DNA of 64,000 bases from Pseudomonas subflava (lineage in GTDB: Bacteria > Pseudomonadota > Gammaproteobacteria > Pseudomonadales > Pseudomonadaceae): the NCBI RefSeq assembly GCF_023823685.1, contig NZ_JAMXBF010000007.1:1-64000 (forward strand). The letters run 5' to 3'. Shown here piece by piece: positions 31,489 through 42,655 of the stretch. A program made the translations under genes and the position numbers. Numbering within the stretch: position 1 is the stretch's first letter; each line of letters begins with the position of its first letter. The notes under the pieces are model-generated. The model saw nothing but the letters and a program-made list of their open reading frames with translations. It searched no databases and was not told the DNA's origin.

Positions 31489-34248
31489 ATGGCAGTAAAC
31501 CTCCCCCTGTTCCGTAAAAAATTCCCCTTGCTGGTGACCGGCGGACTGCTGGCCCTGCAACCTCTGGCCTCCCACTTCGCCGTTGCCGCCGAACAATACG
31601 ACTGCAGCGCATCCCCCACCGGCGGCTGGGCCTGCGCCCCGAAAACCGACGCCACCGCCCAACTGCCGCGGCCGCAGCACACCGTCTCGAGCGTCAGCGC
31701 CGTGGCCAATGCCGACGGCCAGCCGGTAGAAGCGCAGGGCGAGCAGCCGGTGCTGGTCACCGAGAGCGGAGGCCGCGCCCTGCGCAGCCGCAGCGCCGAC
31801 TACAGCCATCTGGATTGGGTGCCACGCGAACAATTGACCGCCGCCCAGTTGGCCGAGGCCGGCCCGTACTGCGCCGGTGCCTACGTGGAACCGCTGCGCC
31901 CGGGCATGAGCGACGACACGCCGATGGACGAGTCGCCGATGTTCGTCTCTGCCAAGGCCTCGCGCTACGAGCAGGAGAAGCAGACCGCCACCCTGGCCGG
32001 CGACGTGGTGCTGCGCCAGTCGAGCATGCAGGTCGAGGCCGACGAAGCCAGCCTGCACCAGACCGAGAACCGCGGCGAACTGAAAGGCAACGTACGCATC
32101 CGCGACAACGGCATGCTGGTGGTTGGCGACCGTGCCGAGATCCAGCTGGACAACGGCGAAGCCAAGGTCGAAAACGCCGAGTACGTGATCCATAAAGGTC
32201 ATGTACGCGGCAGCGCGCTCTACGCCAAACGCGATGAAAGCGCCATCGTCCGCCTCAAGGACGGCACCTATACCCGCTGCGAACCGGGCAGCAACGCCTG
32301 GCACCTGAGGGGCAACAACATCAAGTTGAACCCGGCCACCGGCTTCGGCACCGCGACCAACGTGACGCTGCGGGTGAAGGACATTCCGGTGTTCTACACC
32401 CCGTACATCTATTTCCCTATCGACGATCGCCGCCAGTCCGGCTTCCTCGCGCCGAGCATCAGCACCTCCAGCGACAGCGGTTTCTCGCTGTCGACGCCCT
32501 ATTATTTCAACCTGGCGCCCAATTACGACGCCACGCTCTATCCGACCTACATGGCCAAGCGTGGCCTGCTGATGGAAGGCGAGCTCCGCTACCTGACCCA
32601 GAGCAGCGAGGGCCAGGTCGGCGGCGCGTATCTGGACGACAAGGAAGACGAGCGCGAGCTACAGTCCGAATACGAAGACCAGCGCTGGATGTACAACTGG
32701 CAGCACAAACAGGGGCTGGACGAGCGCCTGCTGGCGGAAGTCGACTACACCGACATCAGCGACCCCTACTATTTCCAGGACCTGAACAGCGATCTGGAAA
32801 ACCTGGAAACCCCGGACTTCCTCAACCAGCGCGGCACGCTGACCTGGCGTGGCGACAGCTTCACCGCTCGCCTGAACGCTCATGCCTACGAGGCTACCAG
32901 CGTTATCGACGTGACGCCGTACGAGCGCCTGCCGCAGCTGACTCTGGACGGCAAGCTACCGTTCCAGCCGGGTGGCCTGGAGCTTTTCTATGGCACCGAA
33001 TACGTGCGCTTTGACCGCGACCTGCGCAGCGGCAACTTCATTGATGAGAATGGCAATCCCGAGCGTTGGTACGACAACAACGTGCGCGGCCTCGCACGCG
33101 CCAATGGCGAACGCATCCATATCGAACCGGGCATCAGCCTGCCGATGGAAGCGACCTGGGGCTACGTCAAACCGAGCCTGAAGTACGCCTACACCCAGTA
33201 CGATCTGGATCTGGACTCTCTTGGCCGGTCGCAGGTGGGCGGTGACTTCGAGGATAGCCCGGACCGCAGCGTACCGATCTTCAGCCTGGACAGCGGCCTG
33301 TACTTCGACCGCAACACCCAGCTGTTCGGCACCAATTTCCGTCAGACCCTCGAGCCGCGCGCGTACTACCTGTACGTGCCCAACGAGGATCAGGACGAGA
33401 TTCCGGTATTCGATACCGGCGAAAGCACCTTCAACTATGCCTCGCTGTTCCGCGACAACCGCTTCAGCGGCCGTGACCGCATCGGCGACGAGAACAAGCT
33501 GTCGCTGGGCGTGACCAACCGCTGGATCGAAGACAATGGCTTCGAGCGTCAGCGTTTCAGCATCGGCCAGGCCATCCACTTCGCCGATCGCAAGGTGCAG
33601 ATGCCCGGCATCGATTACCGCACCCGTGACGATGCCCGCTCCGACCTGTCGCCCTACGCGCTGGAATACATGTACCGCTTCAATCGCGACTGGCGGGTGA
33701 GTTCGGACTTCAACTGGGACGGCGACAGCCATCGCACCCGCTCCGGCAGCCTGATGTTCCACTATCAGCCGGAAGACAACCCGAACAAGGTGATCAACGC
33801 CGGTTACCGCTACCGCAACGACACCATGCGCTATGACCAGGCGAGCGGCACCTGGACCTACGGCAGCGACTTCGGTGTTGAAGGCCAGCCCAATTACATC
33901 AAGGACTACTACAAGATCCAGCAGCACGATTTCTCGGTCATCTGGCCGATCGTGCCGCAATGGAGCGTGATCGCACGCTGGCAGCGCGACTATGCGCGTG
34001 ACCGCACCCTCGAGGCCTTCGGTGGCTTCGAGTACGACAGCTGCTGCTGGAAGCTGCGTCTGATCAACCGCTACTGGGTCGACTACGACGAAACCAGCCT
34101 CAACCCGGAAGCCAACGAAGAGCCGGATCGCGGCATCTTCCTGCAAATCGTCCTCAAGGGCCTCGGCAACGTGCTGGGCGGCAAGACGGACAGTTTCCTC
34201 GAGCAAGGCATCCAAGGTTACCGTGAACGTGAAGAACAAGCTTTCTGA
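31489..34248 (+). CDS. lptD: LPS-assembly outer-membrane protein LptD
   Basis: Beta-barrel translocon that, with LptE, inserts lipopolysaccharide in the outer leaflet. It has 919 residues. A signal peptide (about 1-33, ending AVAA before EQYDCSAS) precedes the OstA jellyroll (about 150-300, [18 protein letters not shown]) and the barrel. Cysteines in the N-terminal segment (DCSAS, WACAP) and the adjacent pair near residue 851 (DSCCWKL) are placed for the inter-domain disulfides needed for LptD maturation. The ATG at 31489 is used; the long upstream extension of the frame is antisense to amgK. The surA start lies inside its last 26 bases. Confidence 0.96.
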   Translation: MAVNLPLFRKKFPLLVTGGLLALQPLASHFAVAAEQYDCSASPTGGWACAPKTDATAQLPRPQHTVSSVSAVANADGQPVEAQGEQPVLVTESGGRALRSRSADYSHLDWVPREQLTAAQLAEAGPYCAGAYVEPLRPGMSDDTPMDESPMFVSAKASRYEQEKQTATLAGDVVLRQSSMQVEADEASLHQTENRGELKGNVRIRDNGMLVVGDRAEIQLDNGEAKVENAEYVIHKGHVRGSALYAKRDESAIVRLKDGTYTRCEPGSNAWHLRGNNIKLNPATGFGTATNVTLRVKDIPVFYTPYIYFPIDDRRQSGFLAPSISTSSDSGFSLSTPYYFNLAPNYDATLYPTYMAKRGLLMEGELRYLTQSSEGQVGGAYLDDKEDERELQSEYEDQRWMYNWQHKQGLDERLLAEVDYTDISDPYYFQDLNSDLENLETPDFLNQRGTLTWRGDSFTARLNAHAYEATSVIDVTPYERLPQLTLDGKLPFQPGGLELFYGTEYVRFDRDLRSGNFIDENGNPERWYDNNVRGLARANGERIHIEPGISLPMEATWGYVKPSLKYAYTQYDLDLDSLGRSQVGGDFEDSPDRSVPIFSLDSGLYFDRNTQLFGTNFRQTLEPRAYYLYVPNEDQDEIPVFDTGESTFNYASLFRDNRFSGRDRIGDENKLSLGVTNRWIEDNGFERQRFSIGQAIHFADRKVQMPGIDYRTRDDARSDLSPYALEYMYRFNRDWRVSSDFNWDGDSHRTRSGSLMFHYQPEDNPNKVINAGYRYRNDTMRYDQASGTWTYGSDFGVEGQPNYIKDYYKIQQHDFSVIWPIVPQWSVIARWQRDYARDRTLEAFGGFEYDSCCWKLRLINRYWVDYDETSLNPEANEEPDRGIFLQIVLKGLGNVLGGKTDSFLEQGIQGYREREEQAF

Positions 34249-35521
34249 TTGCCTGCGCCCCCTGCTGTTGGGCGCAGTACTCCTCGCATCCGGCGCCCAG
34301 GCGCAGTTTCAATCCCTCGATCGCGTGGTCGCCATCGTCGACAACGATGTGATCATGTACAGCCAGCTGGACCAGCGCCTGCGCGAGGTCGAGCAGACCA
34401 TCGGCAAGCGCGGCGGCCAGCTGCCGCCGCAGGATGTGCTGCAGCAGCAGGTGCTGGAACGCCTGATCGTCGAGAACCTGCAGCTGCAGGTCGGCGACCG
34501 CTCGGGCATCCGCATCACCGACGAGGAACTCAACCAGGCGATGGCCAGCATCGCTCAGCGTAACAAGCTGAGCCTGGACCAGTTCCGCGCGGCCCTGGCC
34601 CGTGACGGCCTGTCCTTCGAGGAGGCTCGCGAACAGGTGCGCCGGGAGATGATCATCAGCCGCGTGCGTCAGCGCCGCGTGGCCGAGCGCATCCAGGTGA
34701 CCGACCAGGAGGTGCAGAACTTCCTCGCCTCCGAGCAGGGCCAGATGCAGCTCTCGGAAGAGTACCGCCTGGCCAACATCCTGATCCCGGTACCGGAAGC
34801 GGCCTCGCCAGACCAGATTCGCGCTGCCGCCGAGAAGACCTCCCAGGTCTACGACAGCCTGCGCAACGGCGCCGACTTCGGCCAGGCCGCCATGTCCAAC
34901 TCCGCCAGCGAGAACGCGCTGGAGGGTGGCGAGATCGGCTGGCGCAAGGCCGCGCAGCTGCCGCCGGCCTTCGTCGAGATGATCCGCGCGCTGTCGGTTG
35001 GCGACATCACCGAGCCGGTGCGTACGCCCACCGGCTTCATGATCGTCAAGCTGCTGGACAAGCGCGGCGGCGACACCCTGGTGCGCGACGAGGTGCATGT
35101 ACGCCACATCCTGATCAAGCCCAACGAGGTGCGCAGCGAAGAGGAGACCCGCCGCCTGGTGGAGCGTCTGTACGAGCGCATCGTCGCCGGCGAGGACTTC
35201 GCCACCCTGGCCAAGAGCTTCTCCGAAGACCCGGGCTCGGCGCTCAATGGCGGCGACCTGAACTGGATCGACCCCAACGCCCTGGTGCCGGAATTCCGCG
35301 AAGTCATGGCCAAGACCCCGAGTGGCCAGCTGTCCGAGCCGTTCAAGAGCCCCTATGGCTGGCACGTGCTGGAAGTGCTGGGCCGCCGCGCCACCGACAG
35401 CAGCGAGCAGTACCGCGAGCAGCAGGCGATGAATGTCCTGCGCAACCGCAAGTACGACGAGGAACTGGAGGCCTGGCTGCGCCAGATCCGCGACGAGGCC
35501 TACGTCGAGATCAAGCTCTGA
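34223..35521 (+). CDS. surA: Periplasmic chaperone/peptidyl-prolyl isomerase SurA
   Basis: Outer-membrane-protein chaperone. It has 432 residues with a signal peptide (to about 27, GAQAQ), an N-terminal chaperone domain, and two parvulin domains beginning near [13 protein letters not shown] and [13 protein letters not shown], plus a C-terminal helix. The start is a GTG at 34223 within the end of lptD, with AAGG about 5 bases upstream; a second GTG at 34229 is possible. Its client LptD is encoded immediately upstream, which fits the functional pairing. Confidence 0.95.
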   Translation: MNVKNKLSDCLRPLLLGAVLLASGAQAQFQSLDRVVAIVDNDVIMYSQLDQRLREVEQTIGKRGGQLPPQDVLQQQVLERLIVENLQLQVGDRSGIRITDEELNQAMASIAQRNKLSLDQFRAALARDGLSFEEAREQVRREMIISRVRQRRVAERIQVTDQEVQNFLASEQGQMQLSEEYRLANILIPVPEAASPDQIRAAAEKTSQVYDSLRNGADFGQAAMSNSASENALEGGEIGWRKAAQLPPAFVEMIRALSVGDITEPVRTPTGFMIVKLLDKRGGDTLVRDEVHVRHILIKPNEVRSEEETRRLVERLYERIVAGEDFATLAKSFSEDPGSALNGGDLNWIDPNALVPEFREVMAKTPSGQLSEPFKSPYGWHVLEVLGRRATDSSEQYREQQAMNVLRNRKYDEELEAWLRQIRDEAYVEIKL

Positions 35522-35540
35522 GGCCTGATCGATCCGAACG

Positions 35541-35565
35541 AGCCCGGCACCGCCGGGCTTTTTCT
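35541..35565 (+). terminator. Intrinsic terminator after surA
   Basis: An 8-bp stem AGCCCGGC (35541-35548) with GCCGGGCT (35552-35559) is followed by TTTTTC. It lies 20 bases past surA and about 45 bases before pdxA, so pdxA must read through it or have its own promoter. Confidence 0.85.
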
Positions 35566-35609
35566 TGGGCGTAAGATACGCCTGTACCGCCAGACTTTCC
35601 GAGGCCGAC

Positions 35610-36602
35610 ATGACTCCATCCCGCCCGTTTGCCCTGACCCCCGGCGAGCCCGCCGGCATCGGCCCCGACCTGTGTCTGCTGCTGGCCCGGGAAGCACAGC
35701 CCGAGGCGCTGGTGGCAGTGGCCAGCCGCGCCCTGCTGGCCGAGCGTGCCGCCCGATTGGGGCTGGAGATCGAACTGCGCGATGTCGACCCCGACCGCTG
35801 GCCGCACGGACCCGCTCCCGCGGGCAGCCTGTATGTCTGGGATACGCCGTTACAGGCCCCCGTCGCACCCGGCCAGCTGGATAGCCGCAACGCCACCTAT
35901 GTGCTGGAAACCCTGACACGCGCCGGCCAGGGCTGTATCGATGGCACCTTCGCCGGGATGATCACCGCACCGGTGCACAAGGGCGTGATCAACGAGGCCG
36001 GCATCGCCTTCTCGGGACACACCGAATTCCTCGCCGAGCTGACCGCCACCGAGCAGGTGGTGATGATGCTGGCCACCCGCGGCCTGCGCGTGGCGCTGGT
36101 GACCACCCACCTACCGCTCAAGGACGTGGCGGCCGCCATCACTGCCGAACGCTTGGCGCGGGTCGCCCGCATCCTGCACGCCGACCTGGTGGAGAAGTTC
36201 GGCATCGCCGAGCCGCGCATCCTGGTCTGCGGCCTCAATCCGCATGCCGGTGAGGGCGGTCATCTGGGTCGCGAGGAGATCGAGGTGATCGAGCCCACCC
36301 TGCAGCGCCTGCGCGACGAGGGCCTGAACCTGGTCGGCCCGCTGCCAGCCGACACCCTGTTCACCCCCAAGCATCTCGATCACTGCGACGCCGTGCTGGC
36401 CATGTACCACGACCAGGGCCTGCCGGTGCTCAAATACAAGGGCTTCGGCGCCGCGGTCAACGTCACCCTAGGCCTGCCGATCATCCGCACCTCGGTCGAC
36501 CACGGCACCGCGCTGGACCTGGCCGGCACCGGCCGGATCGATACCGGCAGCCTGCAGGTGGCGCTGGAGACCGCCTACCAGATGGCCGCCAGCCGCCGAT
36601 AG
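35610..36602 (+). CDS. pdxA: 4-hydroxythreonine-4-phosphate dehydrogenase
   Basis: Step of pyridoxal-5-phosphate synthesis in the deoxyxylulose-5-P route. It has 330 residues. Motifs include [27 protein letters not shown] with the substrate-binding histidine, GHTEFLAE, and the metal-site [16 protein letters not shown]. Start at MTPSRPF with GAGG 7 bases upstream. Confidence 0.96.
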   Translation: MTPSRPFALTPGEPAGIGPDLCLLLAREAQPEALVAVASRALLAERAARLGLEIELRDVDPDRWPHGPAPAGSLYVWDTPLQAPVAPGQLDSRNATYVLETLTRAGQGCIDGTFAGMITAPVHKGVINEAGIAFSGHTEFLAELTATEQVVMMLATRGLRVALVTTHLPLKDVAAAITAERLARVARILHADLVEKFGIAEPRILVCGLNPHAGEGGHLGREEIEVIEPTLQRLRDEGLNLVGPLPADTLFTPKHLDHCDAVLAMYHDQGLPVLKYKGFGAAVNVTLGLPIIRTSVDHGTALDLAGTGRIDTGSLQVALETAYQMAASRR

Positions 36603-36632
36603 CGGCGATGCCGAGCGATCCGCGGAGCACAC

Positions 36633-36716
36633 GTGCCGGATCGCATCCGGGCCGGCGGCTTTCCCTGTTAAACTGCGCCCCTTTTCGCTTATCCGCCCGG
36701 GGCGCCAGCCCCGGGC
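36633..36716. repeat. Half REP-like hairpin and a second GC hairpin before rsmA
   Basis: CCGGATCGCATCCGGG (36636-36651) is the same half-element as in the inverted pair near 24.68 kb, here single. CCCGGGG (36697-36703) with CCCCGGG (36710-36716) forms a second hairpin about 15 bases before the rsmA start, where it would sit in the 5' leader of the message. Confidence 0.6.
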
Positions 36717-36730
36717 CTGGAGCCGTATCG

Positions 36731-37543
36731 ATGTCCGAATACCAACACCGCGCCCGCAAGCGCTTCGGCCAGAACTTCCTGCACGATGCCGGGGTGATCC
36801 ATCGCATCCTGCGCGCCATCCATGCCAAGGAGGGCGAGCGCCTGCTGGAGATCGGCCCGGGCCAGGGCGCGCTGACCGAAGGTCTGCTGGGCAGCGGCGC
36901 GCAACTCGACGTGATCGAACTGGACCTCGACCTGATCCCCATCCTGCAGGGCAAGTTCGGCGACAACCCGCGCTTCAAACTCAATCAGGGCGACGCGCTG
37001 AAGTTCGACTTCACCCGCCTGGAGGCCGCACCGCACAGCCTGCGCGTGGTCGGCAATTTGCCGTACAACATCTCCACTCCGCTGATCTTCCATCTGCTGG
37101 ACAACGCCTCGCTGATCCGCGACATGCACTTCATGCTGCAGAAGGAGGTCGTAGAAAGACTGGCCGCCGAGCCGGGTGGCGGCGACTGGGGCCGGCTGTC
37201 GATCATGGTCCAGTACCACTGCCGGGTGGAGCACCTGTTCAACGTCGGCCCGGGGGCCTTCAACCCGCCTCCGAAGGTCGACTCGGCCATCGTCCGCCTG
37301 GTGCCGCACGAAACGCTGCCACATCTGGCCAAGGACCATCGCCTGCTCGAACGGGTGGTGCGCGAGGCGTTCAATATGCGACGTAAGACCCTGCGCAACA
37401 CGCTCAAGCAGCTGTTGCCGAACGAAGCCATCGAAGCCGCTGGCGTGGATGGCGGGTTACGCCCGGAGCAGCTGGACCTGGCCGCCTTCGTGCGTCTGGC
37501 CGATCAGTTGGCCGAACGCCAGGCCGCCGACCCGGCGGACTAA
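36731..37543 (+). CDS. rsmA: 16S rRNA (A1518/A1519) dimethyltransferase
   Basis: Dimethylates two adjacent adenines in the helix-45 loop of 16S rRNA, a late 30S maturation step (also known as KsgA). It has 270 residues. SAM-binding motifs [11 protein letters not shown] and the catalytic NLPYN ([11 protein letters not shown]) are intact, with the N-terminal [11 protein letters not shown]. Start at [11 protein letters not shown]. It is followed by apaG after 31 bases, the conserved rsmA-apaG-apaH order. Confidence 0.97.
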   Translation: MSEYQHRARKRFGQNFLHDAGVIHRILRAIHAKEGERLLEIGPGQGALTEGLLGSGAQLDVIELDLDLIPILQGKFGDNPRFKLNQGDALKFDFTRLEAAPHSLRVVGNLPYNISTPLIFHLLDNASLIRDMHFMLQKEVVERLAAEPGGGDWGRLSIMVQYHCRVEHLFNVGPGAFNPPPKVDSAIVRLVPHETLPHLAKDHRLLERVVREAFNMRRKTLRNTLKQLLPNEAIEAAGVDGGLRPEQLDLAAFVRLADQLAERQAADPAD

Positions 37544-37574
37544 ACTGCCCTTTCAGCCTGTCGAGTTCTTGCAG

Positions 37575-37955
37575 ATGGCCGACCCGCGTTACCAGATCGA
37601 CGTAAGCGTCGAGACCCGCTACCTGCCCGAGCAATCCACGCCCGAGCAGAACCGCTACGCCTTCGCCTACACCGTGACCCTCCATAACGGCGGCAGCGAG
37701 GCGGCAAAACTGCTCAGCCGCCACTGGGTCCTCACCGACGGCGACGGCCGCGTGCAGGAAGTGCGCGGCGCCGGCGTGGTCGGCCAGCAGCCGCACCTGG
37801 AGCCGGGCCAGAGCCACACGTACAGCAGCGGCACCGTGATGGCGACCAAGGTCGGCAACATGCACGGCAGCTACCAGATGGTCGCCGACGACGGCAAACG
37901 CTTCGACGCCATCATCGCGCCGTTCCGCCTGGCCGTGCCCGGAGCGCTGCACTGA
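37575..37955 (+). CDS. apaG: ApaG domain protein (Co2+/Mg2+ efflux-associated)
   Basis: Small fibronectin-III-like protein of 126 residues encoded in the apaGH unit. It has the family core [23 protein letters not shown] and [13 protein letters not shown], ending GSYQMV and [10 protein letters not shown]. Loss is linked to Co2+ handling in other bacteria; the biochemical role is uncertain. Its stop overlaps the apaH ATG (TGATG). Confidence 0.95.
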   Translation: MADPRYQIDVSVETRYLPEQSTPEQNRYAFAYTVTLHNGGSEAAKLLSRHWVLTDGDGRVQEVRGAGVVGQQPHLEPGQSHTYSSGTVMATKVGNMHGSYQMVADDGKRFDAIIAPFRLAVPGALH

Positions 37956-38776
37956 TGGCCACGTACGCGGTGGGCGACCTGCAGGGCTGCCTGCAGCCGC
38001 TGAAATGCCTGTTGCAGCGGGTCGCCTTCGATCCGCAGCGGGACACGCTGTGGCTGGTCGGCGACCTGGTCAACCGCGGCCCCGAATCCCTGGAAACCCT
38101 GCGCTTCCTCTATTCGATCCGCGATTCGCTGGTCTGCGTATTGGGCAATCACGACCTGCACCTGCTGGCCGCCGCCCACAACATCGAGCGCCTGAAGAAG
38201 AACGACACCCTGCAGGAGATCCTCGACGCCCCGGACCGCCGCGACCTGCTGGAATGGCTGCGCCTGCAGAAGCTCATGCATTACGACGAGCAGCGCGACA
38301 TCGCCATGGTCCACGCCGGCATTGCACCGCAATGGACGCTGAAGAAGGCGCTCAAGCGCGCCGCCGAGGTCGAGGAAGTGCTGCGCGACGATGCGCGCCT
38401 GCCGCTGTATCTCGACGGCATGTACGGCAACGAGCCGGCCAAATGGGACAGCGACCTGCACGGCGTCACCCGCCTGCGGGTGATCACCAACTACTTCACC
38501 CGCATGCGCTTCTGCACCGAGGACGGCACCCTCGACCTGAAGAGCAAGGAAGGGCTGGACAGCGCTCCGCCCGGCTACGCGCCCTGGTTCTCCTGGCCGA
38601 GCCGCAAGGCCCGCGGCCAGAAGATCATCTTCGGCCACTGGGCGGCGCTGGAAGGCAAGTGCGACGAGCCCGGCCTGTCCGCCCTGGACAGCGGGTGCGT
38701 GTGGGGCGGCACCATGACCCTGATGAACGTCGACAGTGGCGAACGCCACCTGTGCAGCTGCGAGGACCTGAAATGA
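37955..38776 (+). CDS. apaH: Bis(5'-nucleosyl)-tetraphosphatase (symmetrical)
   Basis: Cleaves Ap4A to two ADP. It has 273 residues and is a metallophosphatase: YAVGDLQGC (metal 1), [20 protein letters not shown] and a later VHAGIAPQW; the FGHWAALEG histidine completes the site. Translation is coupled to apaG upstream and to glpE downstream (four-base overlap). Confidence 0.97.
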   Translation: MATYAVGDLQGCLQPLKCLLQRVAFDPQRDTLWLVGDLVNRGPESLETLRFLYSIRDSLVCVLGNHDLHLLAAAHNIERLKKNDTLQEILDAPDRRDLLEWLRLQKLMHYDEQRDIAMVHAGIAPQWTLKKALKRAAEVEEVLRDDARLPLYLDGMYGNEPAKWDSDLHGVTRLRVITNYFTRMRFCTEDGTLDLKSKEGLDSAPPGYAPWFSWPSRKARGQKIIFGHWAALEGKCDEPGLSALDSGCVWGGTMTLMNVDSGERHLCSCEDLK

Positions 38777-39102
38777 GCGAATTCAAACGCATCCCCCCCG
38801 AGCAGGCCCAGGCCCTGCGCGAACAGGGCGCCGTGGTGGTCGACATCCGCGACCCACAGAGCTTCGCCAACGGTCATATCAGTGGCTCCCGCCACCTGGA
38901 CAACCACAGCCTGCCTGACTTCATCGCCCAGGCCGACTTCGACCAGCCGCTGATCGTCGCCTGCTACCACGGCAACTCCAGCCAGAGCGCCGCCGCCTAC
39001 CTGGCACACCAGGGCTTTTCCGAGGTCTACAGCCTCGACGGTGGTTTCGAGCTGTGGCACAGCCAGTATCCCGATCAGGTCGCCCGCGGCGAGGCCGAGT
39101 AA
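38773..39102 (+). CDS. glpE: Thiosulfate sulfurtransferase (single-domain rhodanese)
   Basis: Transfers sulfur from thiosulfate to cyanide or thiols. It has 109 residues. The active-site loop is [11 protein letters not shown] with catalytic Cys64. [18 protein letters not shown] is the rhodanese start. The ATG overlaps the apaH stop. The operon appears to close here; GGGC/GCCC arms at about 39,113-39,124 could form a weak hairpin without a U-run. Confidence 0.93.
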   Translation: MSEFKRIPPEQAQALREQGAVVVDIRDPQSFANGHISGSRHLDNHSLPDFIAQADFDQPLIVACYHGNSSQSAAAYLAHQGFSEVYSLDGGFELWHSQYPDQVARGEAE

Positions 39103-39368
39103 AAAAATTCGCGGGGCGACAGCCCCCGTCACGCCCGGCCTGACGACGAATGGCAACCCCTTGTCACCCTTTCGCCACGCTTGCCTCCACCGAAACCGAA
39201 CTACTCTTCCACTGAGGCCATCCAGAAGGGAGAGCCGGCACACCGGTTCCGGGCCATCGGTAGCGATCTTGCGGTGTCTGGGGGATTTCCAGCGGTTTTA
39301 CGGCCACCCTTGCGCGCACCCGCCCGAATGACCCACGCCGGCTCATTGCAAGCGAGCGAGGTGCAGTC

Positions 39369-41291
39369 ATGAGTATATTCAGCCACTTCCAGCAACGGTT
39401 CGAGGCGACTCGGCAGGAAGAATATTCCCTGCAGGAATATTTGGAACTGTGCAAATCGGACCCGAGTGCCTACGCCACGGCCGCCGAGCGCATGCTGATG
39501 GCCATCGGGTCGCCCGAGCTGGTGGACACCTCGACCGACCCGCGGCTGTCGCGGATCTTCTCCAACAAGGTGATCCGTCGTTACCCCGCCTTCGCCGACT
39601 TCCACGGCATGGAAGAGTGCATCGACCAGATCGTCTCCTACTTCCGCCACGCCGCCCAGGGCCTGGAGGAGAAGAAGCAGATCCTCTACCTGCTTGGCCC
39701 GGTAGGCGGCGGCAAGTCCTCGCTGGCCGAGAAGCTCAAGCAGCTGATGGAGCACATCCCCTTCTACGCCATCAAGGGCTCGCCGGTGTTCGAGTCGCCG
39801 CTCGGCCTGTTCAACGCCGACGAAGACGGCAAGATCCTCGAAGAGGAATACGGCATTCCGCAGCGCTATTTGCGCTCGATCATGTCGCCCTGGGCGACCA
39901 AGCGCCTCAACGAGTTCGGCGGCGACATCAGCAAGTTCCGCGTGGTCAAGCTGCACCCCTCGATCCTCAACCAGATCGCCATCGCCAAGACCGAACCGGG
40001 CGACGAGAACAACCAGGACATCTCGGCCCTGGTCGGCAAGGTGGATATTCGCAAGCTCGAGGAATTCCCGCAGAACGACGCCGACGCCTACAGCTATTCG
40101 GGCGCGCTGTGCCGGGCCAACCAAGGCCTGATGGAGTTCGTCGAGATGTTCAAGGCGCCGATCAAGGTGCTGCACCCGCTGCTGACGGCCACCCAGGAGG
40201 GCAACTACAACAGCACCGAGGGCCTCGGCGGGCTGCCCTACAGCGGCATCATCCTCGCCCACTCCAACGAGTCCGAGTGGCACAGCTTCCGCAACAACAA
40301 GAACAACGAGGCGTTCATCGACCGCATCTACATCGTCAAGGTGCCCTACTGCCTACGCGTCACCGACGAGATCAAGATCTACGACAAGCTGCTCACCCAC
40401 AGCTCGCTGGCCAACGCCCACTGCGCGCCGGACACCCTGAAGATGCTCGCCCAGTTCTCCACCCTGTCGCGCCTGAAGGAGCCGGAGAACTCCAACATCT
40501 ACTCGAAGATGCGCGTCTACGACGGCGAGAACCTCAAGGATACCGACCCCAAGGCCAAGTCGATCCAGGAGTACCGCGACAGTGCCGGCGTGGACGAGGG
40601 CATGAACGGCCTGTCGACCCGCTTCGCCTTCAAGATCCTCTCCAAGGTGTTCAACTTCGATCCGCACGAGGTGGCCGCCAACCCGGTGCACCTGCTCTAC
40701 GTCCTGGAGCAACAGATTGAGCAGGAGCAATTCCCGGCCGAGGTGCGCGAGCGCTATCTGCGCTACATCAAGGAGTACCTGGCGCCGCGCTACATCGAGT
40801 TCATCGGCAAGGAAATCCAGACCGCCTACCTCGAGTCCTACAGCGAATACGGGCAGAACATCTTCGACCGCTACGTGCTGTACGCCGATTTCTGGATTCA
40901 GGACCAGGAATACCGCGACCCGGAGACCGGCGAGATCCTCAACCGCGTGGCGCTCAACGAGGAATTGGAGAAGATCGAGAAGCCGGCCGGCATCAGCAAC
41001 CCGAAGGACTTCCGCAACGAAATCGTCAACTTCGTGCTGCGCGCCCGCGCCAATAACAACGGCAAGAACCCCACCTGGCTCAGTTACGAGAAGCTGCGCG
41101 TGGTGATCGAGAAGAAGATGTTCTCCAACACCGAGGACCTGCTGCCGGTCATCAGCTTCAACGCCAAGGCCAGCAAGGAGGACCAGCAGAAGCACAACGA
41201 CTTCGTCAAGCGCATGGTCGAGCGCGGCTACACCGAGAAGCAGGTGCGCCTGTTGTCCGAGTGGTATCTGCGGGTTCGCAAGTCGCAGTAG
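39369..41291 (+). CDS. prkA: PrkA-family serine protein kinase (YeaG-like)
   Basis: 640-residue AAA-type protein with Walker A GPVGGGKSSLAEKL near residue 115 and the C-terminal PrkA domain (from about residue 400). In enteric bacteria the yeaG-yeaH pair is induced by stationary phase and nitrogen limitation. Here it heads the three-gene module prkA–yeaH–spoVR, a widely conserved partnership. GAGGTG lies six bases before the ATG. The 266-base gap upstream contains no other gene. Phosphorylation targets are unknown. Confidence 0.93.
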   Translation: MSIFSHFQQRFEATRQEEYSLQEYLELCKSDPSAYATAAERMLMAIGSPELVDTSTDPRLSRIFSNKVIRRYPAFADFHGMEECIDQIVSYFRHAAQGLEEKKQILYLLGPVGGGKSSLAEKLKQLMEHIPFYAIKGSPVFESPLGLFNADEDGKILEEEYGIPQRYLRSIMSPWATKRLNEFGGDISKFRVVKLHPSILNQIAIAKTEPGDENNQDISALVGKVDIRKLEEFPQNDADAYSYSGALCRANQGLMEFVEMFKAPIKVLHPLLTATQEGNYNSTEGLGGLPYSGIILAHSNESEWHSFRNNKNNEAFIDRIYIVKVPYCLRVTDEIKIYDKLLTHSSLANAHCAPDTLKMLAQFSTLSRLKEPENSNIYSKMRVYDGENLKDTDPKAKSIQEYRDSAGVDEGMNGLSTRFAFKILSKVFNFDPHEVAANPVHLLYVLEQQIEQEQFPAEVRERYLRYIKEYLAPRYIEFIGKEIQTAYLESYSEYGQNIFDRYVLYADFWIQDQEYRDPETGEILNRVALNEELEKIEKPAGISNPKDFRNEIVNFVLRARANNNGKNPTWLSYEKLRVVIEKKMFSNTEDLLPVISFNAKASKEDQQKHNDFVKRMVERGYTEKQVRLLSEWYLRVRKSQ

Positions 41292-41373
41292 TCTGCCATC
41301 GGCACCGCGGCACGTTCCGCGGTGCCGGTCGCCGTCGGGCCGGGTCGCACGCGCCAGGCCCTGAGGAGCATTC

Positions 41374-42645
41374 ATGAGCTACGTCATCGACCGGCGTCTG
41401 AACGGCAAAAACAAGAGCACGGTGAACCGCCAGCGCTTCCTGCGGCGTTACCGTGAGCACATCAAGAAGGCCGTCGAGGAGGCCGTCAGCCGGCGCTCCA
41501 TCACCGACATGGAGCACGGCGAGCAGATCAGCATTCCCGGCCGCGACATCGACGAGCCGGTGCTGCACCACGGCCGCGGCGGGCGGCAGACCATCGTTCA
41601 CCCCGGCAACAAGGAGTTCAACGCCGGCGACCACGTGCCGCGCCCCTCCGGCGGCGGCGGTGGCCGCGGCGCGGGCAAGGCGAGCAATTCCGGCGAGGGC
41701 ATGGACGAGTTCGTCTTCCAGATCACCCAGGAAGAGTTCCTCGACTTCATGTTCGAGGACCTGGAGCTGCCCAACCTGGTCAAGCGCCACCTGACGGGCA
41801 CCGACACCTTCAAAACCGTGCGCGCCGGCATCAGCAGCGAGGGCAACCCCTCGCGCATCAATATCGTCCGCACCTTGAGATCCGCGCACGCCCGGCGCAT
41901 CGCCCTGTCCGGCTCCAGCCGCGCCAAGCTGCGCGAGGTGAAGGCCGAACTGGAACGCCTCAGGCGCGAGGAGCCGGACAACTTCGGCGACATCCAGGCA
42001 CTGGAGGCGGAACTGGAGCGACTCAGCGTGCGGATCAACCGCATTCCCTTCCTCGACACCTTCGACCTCAAGTACAACCTGCTGACCAAGCAGCCCAACC
42101 CCAGCTCCAAGGCGGTGATGTTCTGCCTGATGGACGTGTCTGGCTCGATGACCCAGGCCACCAAGGATGTCGCCAAGCGCTTTTTCATCCTCCTATACCT
42201 GTTCCTTAAGCGGAACTACGAGCGCATCGAAGTGGTGTTCATCCGCCACCACACGAGCGCGAAGGAGGTGGACGAGGAGGAGTTCTTCTATTCGCGGGAA
42301 ACCGGCGGCACCATCGTTTCCAGCGCGCTCAAGCTGATGCAGGAGATCATGGCCGAGCGCTACCCGACCAACGAATGGAACATCTACGGCGCCCAGGCCT
42401 CGGACGGCGACAACTGGAACGACGACTCGCCGGTGTGCCGCGACATCCTGATCAACCAGATCATGCCGTTCGTCCAGTACTTCACCTATGTCGAGATCAC
42501 CCCGCGCGAACACCAGGCGCTGTGGTACGAATACGAACAGGTCGGCGAGGCCTTCGCCGCGTCCTTCGCCCAGCAGCAGCTGGTTTCCGCCGCAGACATC
42601 TACCCGGTGTTCCGCGAGCTGTTCCAGCGCCGCATGGCCACCTGA
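41374..42645 (+). CDS. yeaH: YeaH/UPF0229 (DUF444) VWA-like protein
   Basis: 423 residues. A basic N-terminus and a Gly-rich linker (about residues 92-105) precede a von Willebrand A-like domain with the MIDAS motif MDVSGSMT (about residues 250-257). It is always found with PrkA and SpoVR. Probable partner or adaptor of the kinase; no enzymatic activity is known. It is separated from prkA by 82 bases and from spoVR by 10. Confidence 0.93.
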   Translation: MSYVIDRRLNGKNKSTVNRQRFLRRYREHIKKAVEEAVSRRSITDMEHGEQISIPGRDIDEPVLHHGRGGRQTIVHPGNKEFNAGDHVPRPSGGGGGRGAGKASNSGEGMDEFVFQITQEEFLDFMFEDLELPNLVKRHLTGTDTFKTVRAGISSEGNPSRINIVRTLRSAHARRIALSGSSRAKLREVKAELERLRREEPDNFGDIQALEAELERLSVRINRIPFLDTFDLKYNLLTKQPNPSSKAVMFCLMDVSGSMTQATKDVAKRFFILLYLFLKRNYERIEVVFIRHHTSAKEVDEEEFFYSRETGGTIVSSALKLMQEIMAERYPTNEWNIYGAQASDGDNWNDDSPVCRDILINQIMPFVQYFTYVEITPREHQALWYEYEQVGEAFAASFAQQQLVSAADIYPVFRELFQRRMAT

Positions 42646-42655
42646 GGGCAGCCCC

